In this document: positions 1 through 12,000 of the stretch, in pieces | Layout: every line of letters begins with the position of its first letter | How positions within the stretch are numbered: the first letter of the stretch is position 1 | Assembly (NCBI RefSeq): GCF_024323335.1 | Contig: NC_066581.1 | Location: 343,420,399 to 343,484,398, forward strand | Source: Lathyrus oleraceus | Taxonomy: Eukaryota > Streptophyta > Magnoliopsida > Fabales > Fabaceae | DNA: 64,000 nucleotides | Direction of reading: 5' to 3' | Notes under the pieces: generated by a model | What the model was told of the DNA's origin: nothing | Databases searched by the model: none | The model's input: the letters and a program-made list of their open reading frames with translations, nothing else | Translations under genes and position numbers: made by a program

Positions 1-1172
1 ACCTTGACCAAGGCCCAAAAAACACAAGTCAAACTCAACAAGTCAATATCAAAATCTCAACACAATTTATTTTGCAATTAAATCATTAAAATCAATTAAA
101 AAATGCATTAAATTAAATTATGGTTGGTCAAAATCCTAAAACCTCAGCAAAACACCAAATAAATGGCCATGAGATTTATCATAGGTCAAACCAGGTCAAA
201 GGACCTTGGAGAAAAAATTTCATTAATTTTGGAAACTTAAATCTATTTTTAAGTAATTAAAAATATTCACAAAAACAATTAAATCATGAAAAATATTAAT
301 AATGATCCAAAAAATAATTTTAATTCTGAAAATGAAAGAGGAATTTATTTAAATTTTTTTGGTGAAACTCCCATATTTTTTGGATCAATATTAAAATTAA
401 TATGAATTAATGAAAATAAACCAAATAAAATGAAAATTAGAAAATAGCAAAAAACGCGGACCACTTGATCTCCCTCATTAATTGAGGTGGCAAATCAAGT
501 GGCTGATAGCGTGCGTTCCACAATAGACTTTAGTCAATGCGGAATAGGAAAGATAATCGGAACCAACGCGTGAGATTAAAATGTTTTGCAAGGATCGTAT
601 GGTCTGAGACGTGCCAACACACGGTCGGAGCTGTAACTTCGGTCTTCTTCTCCGGTGGACCTCACCGGACTGGTCCAACTTCAACCATCATCAAAATAAA
701 AAAAATGCTCAGGAGCTCGATTCCGGCCTCAATTTCTCCTAACTCCAAGTATATTGAAAGATACATGGAGTTGAAATTTGAGGATCATGATCTGAGTTGC
801 TTTAATTTGACCTTAAAGAAACTCAATCTTGTTGTCTACATTGGTAGGACTTCAGACAACCAAAGATCAAGAAGAATTATGGATAATTGAGTGAGAATCG
901 AAGAGATGAAAAATTCTGAAAATTACCTTCAATGCAGGTCTGTATGAACACAATCTTGCTTCCAATTGCTCTTGATCTTGCTCTGGACACTTAATGGAAT
1001 AAAATTGAATCAACAAAAGGCACCAGACTCGTGGAGATTTGAATCTCAAAATAGTGGAGATTCAAACACAATTTCCAATAGAAATTCTCAAGGTTATCCT
1101 TTGAATGAGAGGGTTTGGAGCTAGGGATTCAAAGCTGGCGCGTGGGGTCCTTAATTCTGAGCATGAAGGGCT

Positions 1173-1182
1173 CTATTTATAG
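1173..1182 (-). promoter_or_regulatory. LTR-A TATA box
   Basis: On the minus strand this reads CTATAAATAG. The same word sits at the equivalent place in the sister LTRs (25491 plus strand, 57405-57414 minus strand), which supports it as the U3 core promoter. Transcription would start some 30 bases further left. Confidence 0.6.
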
Positions 1183-2348
1183 GCCAAATGATTGTTATTT
1201 GCACACTTGAAATTAAGTTCCAAAAATAGAAATGTACATTGCATGGATGCATGGGCATGTGATAGGCCCACGTAATCATCTCTTCAGGTCCAAAAATGAG
1301 TACAAACATTGCTGAAGTCACATTGGTAAACCATGTAATTGTGTATGAGGAATGCAAGTTCAATTATGCCAAATGGTGATCCAAGTTCAAGCCATGCGCA
1401 AGTCACTCATACTTTGTCCAAATGAGATGAAATTAGACTTTTTGGAAAGGTTAGGTCAAGAGGAATAACTTTAATGTTTAACAAATTTTAATTTGAAGCA
1501 TGGATCATGATGAATTTTAAGGTGGAAGTTGGGAAAATCAAATATATCAAAAAAAAGTCTACATGTCAAGCCATATGTTCACTCATTCCACCTTGGATAA
1601 CTTTTTATATGAGCTTCAAATGAGAAACTTTCCTTCATAAAAGTTGTAGATCTCTTAAAGTACTTCAAAATAGTCACAAATTTGACCTCATTTGGATTTA
1701 GCATGAAGGAGTTATGCATTTTTGAAGTTGAGGAAAATCACTTGTTCAATGGCATTGGTCCAAGATGACCTCTAATGTCTCTTTATATCACATGCATATA
1801 AAAGTTGAATTTGCTCTTCCTCCAAACATCAAAGTTGAAGTAGACATCTTGCATTTGATTGTGCAACTTGAATAGCTTTCATATCATAAACATTGTGCAA
1901 GTTATGGTCTCGGGAAGTTGACCTCCAAATTAGGGTTTAGACAAAATGACCTATAATCGTTCACCATAAGAAATGACTTTCCAAGAAAAAAATAGATCTT
2001 GACCTCAAGATGAAAGTTGTTTGGAATTTCATTTAGAGTAAAGTTTCTATTGGGATCATTTTCATATGACAAAACGTGTAGGAGATAGCATCTAGGGAAC
2101 CCCAGTTTTGATCAGATGAATTCCTCTGGTCAACCACCATGAACCAAATTTCTAGCTTGATATTCTCTTGACTTTTGGGACTCATGGAGGATCATATATG
2201 CATAATATGATGAAATTTGAAGTATCCCTTGAAATATTTGATCAATTGTTGAAGAAGCTTGTTGAAGATACCTAGATGAACTAGGATTTCCAAGGCAAAC
2301 CAACTCCAAACTCTTGATGAATTCTTGATAAAAATAAAATGTGAAGAT

Positions 2349-2353
2349 AATGG
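2349..2353. other. Target-site duplication AATGG, left copy
   Basis: AATGG directly precedes the TGTAAC start of element D and is repeated at 20596-20600 after its terminal GCGACA. A five-base duplication is normal for Ty3/gypsy integrase and fixes the element ends. Confidence 0.92.
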
Positions 2354-5300
2354 TGTAACACCTCAAAATTTGCCCTCCTCTCTTGGGACTAGCATTAACA
2401 TATTACATATCATTTTTTTAGGTCAGTAGGCATTGCATATTGCATATCATGTGGTTACATTGTGCAAGCCATACTCCCAAGTCTTTGTCAGAAGATGAGA
2501 AAGTCAAAGTGCAAGCTTAGGGTTTCATGGGACTGGTCATTGATCATCTGAGGATTGGGCTATGAATTAGGGTTTCATGATTCTCAAAGGATATTGGTCT
2601 TCATCTTGATTGAAGTGATACATCATCATCATCATGGTTTGTTATCATCAGCAGAATCAAGTGTTGGATCAGGATTCCTTGAGATTAGGGTTTTGACCAT
2701 TGGTCAACCCTAATCAGTTGCATTGGGCCAGTCAGGGCATGATCAAGAGATGGGATTTATGATGGTTATGGGGTTCATTATATGATTATATGGAGATTAT
2801 TGAGGCTAGGGTTTCACCCTTGAGCCATTTCAGTTGAAGATTGGAGCTCAATTTGATCTATGCATTGCCAATTTCATCTGTCAGTTGAAAAAGTCAACTG
2901 TGGTCAACTGTACATGATCTGATGGATTTGGAGGTGGAAATGAGTTGGATACACTTCATTCATGTTGGAACAAGTGTTATTTGACATCTCAAAGCTTAGG
3001 AATGGAGAAAATCAAGTCAGAACAGAAACTGCCAAAAATAGAAAGTGACTTGTAATTGAAGTTTCCAAAAATGGAAAGTTTTTGACCTCAAGACCACGTG
3101 TCCAAAGAAGCTTCAAATGAAAAATTGTTCAACATGAAAGTTGTAGATCTTGTTCTCACCTTTCCAAAAAGTCCAAGAACTTGAAAATCCCATGTATGGT
3201 TGGAAAATTATGGCTCAGTGAATTTCAGAAATGACCCATAATCAGGAGGCCATAACTTCCACATGGAGTGTCCAAATTGGAAGTTCTTTATATGCACAAA
3301 CTCCATTTGACATATACTTTCATGGTGCATAATTGGATTTTCCCAAAAGTGGTCAATGCAAAAAGTCAAATTTCAACTGGACAGTTAAATGGACCAGGGG
3401 CAAAATTGTCCAACTTGTGAAATAATTGGAATTTTTGAGTGGGGATTTTTGCAACACCTCATAAATGGTATTTGAAAGTTGTTGGAATCATCATAACATG
3501 GCTAGGCTTCATGGTTTGGAATTTGACTTGTAAAATGAAATTGCAAAATTGGACACATAACCATTCACATGTGATTTTTCAAAATACACATCCAATGAGA
3601 GTGAAACAAGTTGCAACAGCTCACACATGTCATTTAGAGAGTGTGTGAGCTGTCCATGAGGTGGCAATGAGCTGGCATGGGAAGTTCCAATTTTGCCCTT
3701 ACTTGAAATAACCATTTTCACTAATCAAATGCAATTTGGCTAATTGGTGTAATTAAGCTTGGATTAAGGTATCATATATATTCTTAATCATCATCTAATC
3801 ATAACAGAAATCACAATTCCCCAAAACAGATCTGAAATTCTCCAAATTCATCACATTCTCTCAAGAACACATTGAACAAAATTGGCAAGAACTTTCTCAT
3901 TTCTTGATCAATCTTCGAATTTCTTTTTGCTGCAATCTCCTTTCATCATCCTCATCAACTGTTTGTGAAGTTTGGAAGGAAAAAAGCTCTGAATCGTGAC
4001 TGCACATGTAAGCTCCATCAATGGTGAATCAAGATTTCGAGCATCAGAAGCAACATCAATTGAATTCAAGCACATCATTCACCTTCCTGAGGATTCTTCT
4101 CCATCTGTTTGAAGCCAAGACGCGCAAAGAACATCAACACGACACTGCCATTCCAGGTTTTGCAATTTTTCGAATCTCATGATTTGTTTGAAGCTTATGC
4201 GCGTTTTAAAGTTCATTTCATGTGGAGTTCAGTGATATGATTAGTTTTAGAAATAGATAACTGTAGCGCATGAAATCTGGATTTGAAGTTTTGAGAACAA
4301 ACCCTAGGTTGATCGATTTGGAAAATAGTGGAACATTTAGGTTAAAATAAGTTCATATTTAGATTCTACATGTTCAGACGAGTCCAACGGATATTCACTT
4401 GTTCATTTTGGTGACGATTTGATGATTGTGTGTTCTTGAGTGGATGGATGAAGAAGACGATAGTTCTGGAAAATTGATGTGTTTGATCCATAATTTGGTT
4501 TGAATTTTCAAATACGCTGTTTCCCGCTCCCGCGCCACATAATTACAACTCTGCCACTGGTGTTTTTAATTAATTAATTTAATTCATAAAAATTGTAAAA
4601 AATTCATTAACACTTTAGAAAATTCATAAAAAATTGATAAAAAATCATAAAAATGTGTGGATTTTTTTGTTGACTTCCTAATTCACTGTAGAATTTTGTT
4701 GACTAATTTTTGGAAGTTGTGCTTGGTAGAAATTGTGTTTGACTTAGGGTTGTTTCACATGTGTGCATTTTTTATACATTCCACTATTTTGATTGTGAAA
4801 TGCTCATGGTTACAAAGAAATACTTGAAAATTTTTGTGATGATTGTGGACTGGTTGATGTTTATTTACATGCAAATTTCATGAATTTTTGATTCCTGGTC
4901 ATTGAGTTATGAATTTTTGAACTTAGGTGTGACAATTTGTGTCACACCTCATTGTGTCAACTTGCTGGATTTATTTGAATGACCTAGACTTGTTAGAATG
5001 ATGTGAAATTTTGCATGGATGTTCATTAACATGTCAAGATGCTATGTGAATTTTTGTGGAATTTTATGTGGCATTTTCAAATTGATTGCTATTTTTCATC
5101 TCTGTTGGTCAATTGTGCAAGCTTGTGTGACATAGGTTGGTAGATTTAATGTGAAATGATCATATGGTATTGAATGATCATGAAATTTGGTATGATTGTT
5201 GTAGACACATGATAGAACATCCCTGTTTTGGTCCCATCCATTTCTTTATTGTTTTCATTGAGTTATGAATTTTTGAAGTGAATGCATGTGTTGATGTTGT

Positions 5301-6488
5301 GATTTGGAGCATGTAATTGTGTCTGTTTTTGTTGATTTTCATTGACATGGTTCCCTTTGCCCAAATAAGCTAAAATTTGACATGCTAGACCTAGGATATG
5401 TCCTGTTTAGGTGTAATTTATTTGAGATTTTTTGGATTTGTTTTGATATGGATTTGAATGCAATAGTTCTGTTTGGATGTTTGGTGTTCCATTTGAACTA
5501 GTTTGACTTGTTTTGTGCATAGAAGGAACATGATGAATGATATGGACATGGGACTAATTGTGTTGGCTTTTGTTTGACATTAATTTGACTTTGGTTGGAT
5601 ATCCCTTGCTGTTTAGGAATTTTTCTTGCCTTTGGACCCTAGGCTTGGCCTAGTGGTCTAGTTGCTAACATTTGATTGATTTTTCAGGATAAAAAGGTGC
5701 AATGTATATGGAGAATGATCCAAGTCAATTTAATTGATGTTGTTTGATGTTTGTACACTAACACGACTTTGTTTTGTAGGTTGTGAAGTTTGGGCTTGAG
5801 CTCATAGCTTGCCTTTGTTGTGCATTAGTTTGTATAGTCTGACTGATTAATACTTGCTGTTTATTTTGGTATGTCTGAGTACTAACTGTGTTTGACTGTT
5901 TCCAGGTACTTTTAGTTGCTCAGTTCCTTGTGAACTTTTGCTTTGCTTTGCTTAAGCAACTTGCATCGAGGTATAACTTCCTAACTTCATGTAGTCTGGA
6001 GACCCGGTCTGTTATTTGGCCGGGCAAACTGTCTGAAGTCCTCCTTAAGAGGCAATGTTTGTGATTGTTTAATATTGTGCCTAAGCAGGTAAAGTCCTTA
6101 ATCAAGGCAATTGGTGGAAGGTAGGGATATGCAATCTATCCCCCACTATTCAGTTGAGTCTTCTCCTTGCTCCCATTACATGGTTGTAGCATTGAGATCA
6201 CAAGCCCAAGATCTGTGCTGTCGCACAATCGAGTCGGAGTCATTGAGCGTAGAAGGGTCCCTCCATTCTGGACCCACGCTCCCTTGTCTGAAGCTCTCCC
6301 TGGTCAGGGATAAGAGCTGTGAGGTCTGATCCTCACTTCACCTTTCATCTGCTTCACCTTAGCCTCGTAATGGCAAGGTTAAGAGCAAACACAACCCGTA
6401 CAGATGACTTGCTGAGGCAGTCAAACCTATTGTGTGAGCCCACTTGTTTGGTTATAGTGCGTGCTATGTGGATATCTGTTTGAGATGC
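2354..6488 (+). repeat. Element D 5' LTR, truncated at its 3' end
   Basis: This is collinear with 15625-19759 at a constant offset of 13271, with about eight single-base differences. Identity stops abruptly after TTGAGATGC at 6488; the last 836 bp of the LTR, including all of the U5 end seen at 19760-20595, are gone together with the primer site. Because LTRs are rebuilt at each transposition, this deletion probably happened after insertion. A possible TATA (TATATATTC near 3775) precedes a CT-rich leader, but that is weak. The 61-72-residue ORFs here recur in the other LTR only because the LTRs are copies. Confidence 0.9.
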
Positions 6489-7150
6489 ATGATCAGATGG
6501 ATTCAGATGGTGACTTTTGTTCCGTGGATCAGAGTCCTATTTATAAGTCGGATTTATGTTCATTTATTGCCGAGACGCAGGAGTGCTGTCCGTGTTATTT
6601 ATCAGTGGGGATCCGTTTATTCCAGGATTCCCCGGGCCGATTAAGAGATTCAGTGGGTATCTGCTCAGAGATTGTCTGATGATGATGATGATGGTGTATC
6701 TGTCTTCCGTTTATTTCGGAACCCTTGAGATGGATTTATGGTTACATGTTCCCTCAGATGGTTGTGATCGGTTCAGAGATCAGGGCTGTGATTCAGAGCA
6801 ACAGATGATCAGAGGACTTGGAGGATGGCCCAGTGCATTGCATACATCTGCATCATTCTCATTTTGCATTCATCTGCACCAAACCCACGTCTAGCCATGT
6901 GGGGAGTATTATGGATTGAGAATCTGGTTGAGAGACATCTTGAATTTCAGAATCTGGATGTCAAAATGTTATCTGTCTCGATGAAACCAAGATCAAAAGA
7001 CAGAAGCTTCCTCATATGGATAGACGTTGCATTCATGCATATTAACCTGTTTGCTGTTTTGCAGGAATCATTGCTCGTGCTCGCAGAACTGTACCTTTGC
7101 ACTCAACTCGTCCTCACAGATACTTCACCAGACGCAATACTCCTCGACTG
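6489..7150 (+). other. Element D leader remnant, no gene recognised
   Basis: This sequence lies between the broken LTR and gag. It should hold primer site, leader and ORF1, but I see none of these: no ORF1 similarity and no TGGCGACTCTGC word. It is richer in GATCAGA/CAGATGG words than its surroundings. A pyrimidine tract followed by TTTTGCAG near 7064 looks like a splice acceptor just ahead of the gag reading frame. The short ORFs crossing it have no family resemblance. Confidence 0.5.
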
Positions 7151-8410
7151 ATGGATCCTCCCAACGCCGACATCCTCGAACTGAAAGAGATGGTGAGGGA
7201 TTTGGTCAGTGTTGTGCAAGGGCTTGCCTTGGGGCAGAAAGCTATGGCCGAGAGATTAGAAAGGATTGAGGGCTGGATGATTAAGGAAAAAGTTCAGGGA
7301 AAGGCTCCGTCATCCGAAGTAACAAATCCCTCTGGCTCTGTAGTGAAGAAATCCCTTGACAGTGGTCAGCCCAAGAAGAAGGTTGAATCAGGTGGTGCGC
7401 AGACTAAAAGAGAACGCGGTAAGGATCGTTATCACCCATATGCTGATACGGTAACAATCCCTACTGGTAATCAGTCTGCACCACAGCGGCAACCACCACC
7501 TCAACAGAGGACACAAAGAGCTGTGGGCCAATTGAGAAGGAGGACGACAGATCGTCATTTCAATAAGCCGCCCGTGACTTACGCTTCTCTGTTTAAAAGG
7601 TTGAAGGATATTGGGTTGGTACAGCCAAGGATGTTGACTCTGTTGAAACCTGATCAGAGGCCTGCCAGTTACGATGAGAATGTCAGGTGCGAGTTCCATG
7701 CTGGGGCACCCTGACATCATGTTGAGGATTGCAAAGCTTTTAAGCATGTGGTCCAGGACTTGGTGGATTCTAAGGCAATCAGCTTTGCACCGATGGCAGA
7801 TGATAGTGCTAACCCCGCGTCAAAACATGGTCTGGTAAAAGTGAAAATGGTGTCGAAGGACAAGAAAGGGATAGAGGTGACTGAGAATGATCAGTTAAGA
7901 ATGCCCATGTCTGTGGTCCCAAAACGCCCGACAAAAAATGGAGCTTTCCCTCGTATTGATGATTGCTGTGCATCCATCGCTACAAAGGGGTGTGTAGTAA
8001 TTGGGGAATCTGTCCAGAGAAAGATGAAAGCAGAAATGGATGATGTAAGGTGTAAAGCACCCAGTCTGGCAGTTGAAACCGTCAAGGTGGAAAATGCCAT
8101 TGGTGTTGAGAAAGAGAAAAAGCCGTCCATTTCTTCTTATAAGCAGGCATTGGAAGTGGTGAGAAATGGAGGGATCCCAGGCTGGGGACAGATCGTAGGC
8201 ATTGTGGTAAAGGCGGATATGTTTGGGATTGGTTATCATCCAGGTCAAGACTCGTCTGAGCAGAACAGAGGACGTCGTCCGTCGTTCACCTTTGTCAGTG
8301 CCGGAATGCTAGATTCAGATCACGCCTATACAGTGGGTAAAGAAACTGACAGTGACTGGGAGATTGATCAATGGATAAAATCGTGCGTACCAGGAAGCTG
8401 GAAGGCCTAA
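7151..8410 (+). pseudogene. gag: Element D gag-pro remnant lacking capsid and protease core
   Basis: The likely gag start is the ATG at 7151. The frame is open upstream to about 7097 with an HRYFTRR segment like that ahead of gag in the other Ogres here. The N-terminal helix (roughly residues 5-40, LKEMVRDLVSVV) is followed directly by a basic, Gln/Pro-rich region, so the capsid present in B and C is missing. Next comes a zinc-binding segment, RCEFHAGAP then a stop at about 7712 then HHVEDC, of the pattern C-x2-H-x5-H-x4-C. After it no DTG protease site is found. The C-terminal part keeps a G-patch-like FGIGYHPG near 8220 and ends at a TAA at 8408. It cannot supply particle or protease functions. 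Confidence 0.75.
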
Positions 8411-8731
8411 ACAAGATCATCACTGACACTCGTCCGGAAGAGTAATATTTCTTGTTTTCAGTTTATATGCATGGAAGCCATATGTGTTGCCCGACACGTA
8501 ATGGTCCATTGTAAGGGCCACCTCATGTTCATAAATTTGCATTTCTGCATCATTAATAAATGGATGTTTTTCAGTCAAAAAGCGGTGTTCCCTGTTTTTC
8601 ATTTATTTTTGCAGTTTAAAAAAAAAAAACAAATAAAAATGGCAATGTTTGTTTTCATTTTTTTCCTTTTTGATTTGTCTCGTCCCAACTTCAAAAATAA
8701 TTCTCCGGATCTCGTTGATAACAATTTGGTT
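8411..8731 (+). other. Spacer at the Ogre intron position, element D
   Basis: This AT-rich stretch separates the end of gag-pro from the first pol-like residues, where B and C carry their roughly 255-bp intron. It contains a pyrimidine run ending TTTTTGCAG near 8616, which resembles an acceptor, and a 12-A run. A clear donor is not evident. I see no gene in it. Confidence 0.4.
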
Positions 8732-9314
8732 ACACCTCATATGACTTCGACAATCCGAGCAATCAGGCTGACGAAGAAGACGAAGAAGATTGTGATCTGC
8801 TGGAATTAGCCAGGTTGTCAAAACAAGAGGAGAAGGTGATTCAGCCGCATGAAGAGCGGGTTGAGGTTGTTATTCCAAGCACTGCCGAGGTCAGAAAGGA
8901 AGTGAAAATTAGAGCCGCTTCAGAGGCGAGTCGAGAGCAGAATGGTAGCCCTATTGAAGGGACAGGTGGATACCTTCGCCTGGTCATGTCAGGATATGCC
9001 AGGGTCGGATACCGATGACGTTGGGCACAAGCTACCATGGAAAGGAGACTGTCCTATAGAGAAGCAGAACGCCAATGCCTGTATCAGAGAGCCATGGTGA
9101 CTTTGTTTCATGATATGATTCATCATGAAATCGAATGCTATGACTTGATAGCAAAGTCCCAGACAGGAGAGAGGCATCTGGCAGACCGGGGCAAGTCGTT
9201 TGACCGATTGAGACAATTCAAACTGAGGTTGAATTTAGATGAGTGCACTGTCAGAGTGCGATCCGGTAAGCTGTTGGGGGTTCATTGTAAGGGAGGAATC
9301 GAGGTTCATCCAGC

Positions 9315-9346
<32 letters not shown>

Positions 9347-9480
9347 CTGAACCGAGAAAGTAAAAGAGAGGTTCGTGGTTTCATAGATAGATTGAACTAC
9401 CTGTCATGGTTCACATCTCATCTAACAGCCACATGCGAACCTATATTCAAGATGTTGAAGAAGGAAAAGATCAAACGGTC
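8732..9480 (+). pseudogene. pol: Element D reverse transcriptase remnant, catalytic core lost
   Basis: Reading across frames gives the acidic pol N-terminus (LARLSKQEEKVIQPHEE) and then, after a frameshift near 8920, the FAWSCQDMPG region. It jumps near 9050-9085 straight to the YQRAMVTLFHDM segment, so the fingers and much of the palm are deleted. The catalytic YVDD box is also destroyed: around 9139-9145 the text reads ECYDLIAKS, consistent with loss of six bases encoding one catalytic Asp and its neighbour. The thumb segment keeps KLRLN and SGKLLG and then runs into a 27-A tract at 9318-9344. This cannot encode an active polymerase. Confidence 0.8.
9318..9344 (+). repeat. 27-bp poly-A tract inside the RT remnant
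   Basis: An uninterrupted A run replaces codons that in C read as a Lys/Ala/Ile-rich stretch between GIEV and the following Pro-containing segment. It is probably slippage expansion of an A-rich coding stretch and changes the frame downstream. It is not a polyadenylated retrocopy: no insertion boundary or duplication surrounds it. Confidence 0.7.
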
Positions 9481-9494
9481 AGGTGAAATAATGA

Positions 9495-10202
9495 TTGCCA
9501 AGGGGCATGGAAAAAATAAAAAATAAGGAGCAGGAACCTCTGATTCTGATACCTCCTGTGGAAGGAGCAATTGTTATTCTGTACCTGACAGTCCTCGAGG
9601 GGTCTATGGGGTGTGTATTGGGGCAGCATGACGAGTCTGGTCGAAAAGAGCATGCCATATACTACCTTAGCAAAAAGTTTACCGACTGTGAAACAAGATA
9701 TTCACTGCTCGAGAAAACTTGTTGTGCTTTGGTCTGGGCTGCTCGCCGACTAAGGCAGTACATGTTGGTTCATACCACTTTATTGATTTCCAAGATGGAT
9801 CCGATCAAGTACATTTTTGAGAAACCAGCATTGACCGGACGGGTTGCGAGGTGGCAAATGATTTTGACTGAATACGATATACAGTATACCTCTCAGAAAG
9901 CGATCAAGGGGAGTGTATTGTCTGATTACCTCGCCCAGCAACCTATTGATGATTATCAACCGATGAAGTTTGAATTCCCTGATGAGGACATCATGTTTCT
10001 CAAATCGAAAGATTGTGAGGAACCGATCCCGGAGGAGGGGCCTGACCCTGAATCCGAATGGATTCTGATGTTTGATGGGGTCGTTAACGTGAATGGAAGC
10101 GGTGTTGGTGCTGTTTTGGTTACGCCGAAAGGATCTCATATTCCTTTTGCTGCCCGGCTAACATTTGAATGTACTAACAACGTAGCTGAATATGAAGCTT
10201 GA
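9495..10202 (+). pseudogene. pol: Element D RT connection and RNase H, N-terminal part
   Basis: The open frame resumes with the tether after the RT thumb (SMGCVLGQHDESG, IYYLSKKFTDCETRYS, LISKMDPIKYIFEKPALTG), which is typical of Ty3/gypsy pol. The first RNase H strand follows, with catalytic Asp in LMFDGVVN and Glu in NNVAEYEA. The frame ends at a TGA at about 10200 because one or two bases are missing in the next Cys codon region; the same protein continues in another frame from 10199. The exact start at 9495 is arbitrary, since real translation would come through from RT. Confidence 0.85.
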
Positions 10203-11789
10203 TATTGGGTATTGAGGAGGCGATTGATTTGAGAATCAAGAACCTTGTCATATATGGAGATTCAGCTCTGGTGATAAATCAGGTTAACGGAAAATGGTAC
10301 ACGCATCAATCTCATTTAGTTCCGTATCGAGATTATACGAGGAGATTGCTGACGTTTTTCACCAAAGTGAAGTTGCATCATGTGCCCAGAGAGGAGAATC
10401 CGTTGGCAGATGCTTTGGCTACTCTGGCCGCCTTGATTAAGGTGCAGAGGTGGAATCAGTTTCCCAGTGTGGAGGTAGGTCGTCTGGATAGACCGGCTTA
10501 TGTGTTTGCTGTTGATACAGCGCCTGATGATGAGAAGCCGTGGTATTATGATATCAAACGCTATCTTGAGACGCAAGAGTATCCTGAGGGAGCATCGAAG
10601 AAAGATAGAAAGACTCTGCGGAGGTTAGCCATGGTATTCTACCTGAATAAGGACGGGGTTCTATATAAGAGGAATTTTGATTGGGTCTTGCTCAGATGTG
10701 TTGATGATGCAGAAGCAAGCCAGTTGATGAAAGAGGTTCACGAAGGCTCGTTCGGTACCCATGCTAGTGGGAATGCAATGGTGAAGAAGCTGCTGAGGGC
10801 AGGTTATTATTGGATGACAATGGAGGCCCAATGTTTCAATTTCGTGCGGAAGTGTCATAAATGCCAGATTTATGCAGATAAAGTGCACGTGCCTCCAAAT
10901 CCGTTGAGTTTAATGTCGTCTCCATGGCCGTTTGCTATGTGGGGCATTGATATGATCGGAAAGATAGAGCCTACAGCTTCGAATGGGCACAGATTCATAT
11001 TAGTGGCTATTGATTACTTCACCAAGTGGGTTGAAGCAGCTTCTTATACAAATGTGACAAAGCAGGTCGTTGCCAGATTTCTCAAGAGAGACATCATTTG
11101 CAGATATGGGGTTCCCGAGAGAATCATTACTGATAATGGTTCTAATTTGAATAATAAGATGATGGCAGAGCTGTGCCGGGAATTCAAGATCGAGCATCAC
11201 AATTCTTCTCCCTATCGTCCGAAGATGAATGGGGCGGTTGAGGCAGCCAATAAGAATATAAAGAAGATTGTGCAGAAAATGGTGGTGACCTACAAAGACT
11301 GGCATGAGATGTTGCCATTTGCATTGCATGGGTATCGAACGTCGGTACGCACGTCTACTGGGGCAACTCCTTTCTCATTGGTATATGGGATGGAGGCTGT
11401 GTTACCCGTTGAGGTTCAGATTCCCTCGTTGAGAGTCCTGATGGACGTGAAGTTGCAAGAGGCTGAATGGGTAAGGACCCGGTATGAAGAGTTGAGCTTG
11501 ATTGAGGAAAAGAGGCTGGCAGCCATTTGTCATGGGCAGTTATACCAGCAACGGATGAAGCGTGCTTTTGACAGAAAGGTACGACCTCGGGTATCACGTG
11601 GGTGATATGGTGCTGAAAAGGATCCTTCCTCCTCAAAACGATCGAAGGGGCAAATGGACACCCAATTATGAAGGTCCATTCGTGGTCAAGAAGGTTTTCT
11701 CTGGTGGAGCCTTGTTGTTGACGACCATGGATGGCGAGGATTTTCCATCCCCTGTGAATGCGGACGCGGTTAAAAAATACTTCGTATAA
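10199..11789 (+). pseudogene. pol: Element D RNase H C-terminus and integrase
   Basis: This is the best preserved part of D. It opens with the rest of RNase H (GDSALVINQ, then ADALATLAAL, supplying the last two acidic residues). The integrase zinc finger is visible as H in VHEGSFGTH and the Cys pair in KCHKCQIY. The catalytic core has Asp in WGIDMIG, Asp in ITDNGSN and Glu in NGAVEAAN, so the DDE triad is intact. A frameshift near 11590 moves the C-terminal domain (GDMVLKRI, GKWTPNYEGPFVV, TTMDGE) to another frame ending with the TAA at 11787. Two frameshifts make it a pseudogene as it stands, but the integrase active site has been kept. Confidence 0.88.
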
Positions 11790-11791
11790 AT

Positions 11792-12000
11792 AGACCCGCT
11801 GGACGAAAAGAATAAAATAGTCCAGGCAAAAATGGGCATCCCGGCGAACCAAAAACAGAGAAAGGTTCGAGCAAAAATTAGGGATAAAATGAAAAAATTG
11901 TACACCCGGCAAGTCGAAAACCTGGAAAGGCGACTTGGGCAAAAAGGGGTATCCCGGTGGACTGAAAACCCGAAAGGGCGGTCCAGGCAAAAGAGGGATT
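11792..12000 (+). other. Tandem hairpin array just after pol, element D
   Basis: Four tandem units of about 46-65 bp follow the pol stop by a few bases. Each contains a perfect or near-perfect inverted repeat: CTGGAC/GTCCAG (11799-11804, 11820-11825), CGAACC/GGTTCG (11845-11850, 11864-11869), CAAGTCG/CGACTTG (11910-11916, 11931-11937) and TGGACT/GGTCCA (11958-11963, 11980-11985, one G-U pair). Units share a loop rich in GAAAA and a tail resembling GGCAAAAATGGGTATCC, but the stem sequences differ while pairing is kept. That pattern points to a conserved RNA structure. Element C has the same arrangement at 31612-31760. Function unknown. Confidence 0.75.

Larger units (their letters stand above)
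1..2353 (-). repeat. LTR-A, inner part (Ogre-type LTR, minus strand)
   Basis: This stretch matches, collinearly, the LTR at 54228-58900 and, in reverse complement, the LTR at 24018-28646. Its left edge corresponds to about 56215 in the former copy, so roughly 2 kb of this LTR lies outside the window. The other piece is at 20601-20934; the two were one LTR before element D inserted. It holds an LTR TATA box (minus strand) and no credible gene; the short ORFs seen here are chance. Because its outer flank on the right is a LINE relic, it is either the 5' LTR of a minus-strand element continuing to the left, or a solo LTR. Confidence 0.85.

Noticed and set aside
3439..3721. A 69-residue and an antisense 70-residue ORF, repeated at 16710-16992
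   Set aside because: They lie inside the two LTRs of element D and are duplicated only because LTRs are copies; no domain or start context supports them.
9318..9344. Poly-A tail of a retroposed mRNA
   Set aside because: Integrase- and RNase H-coding sequence continues on the far side in register with pol, and there is no flanking duplication.
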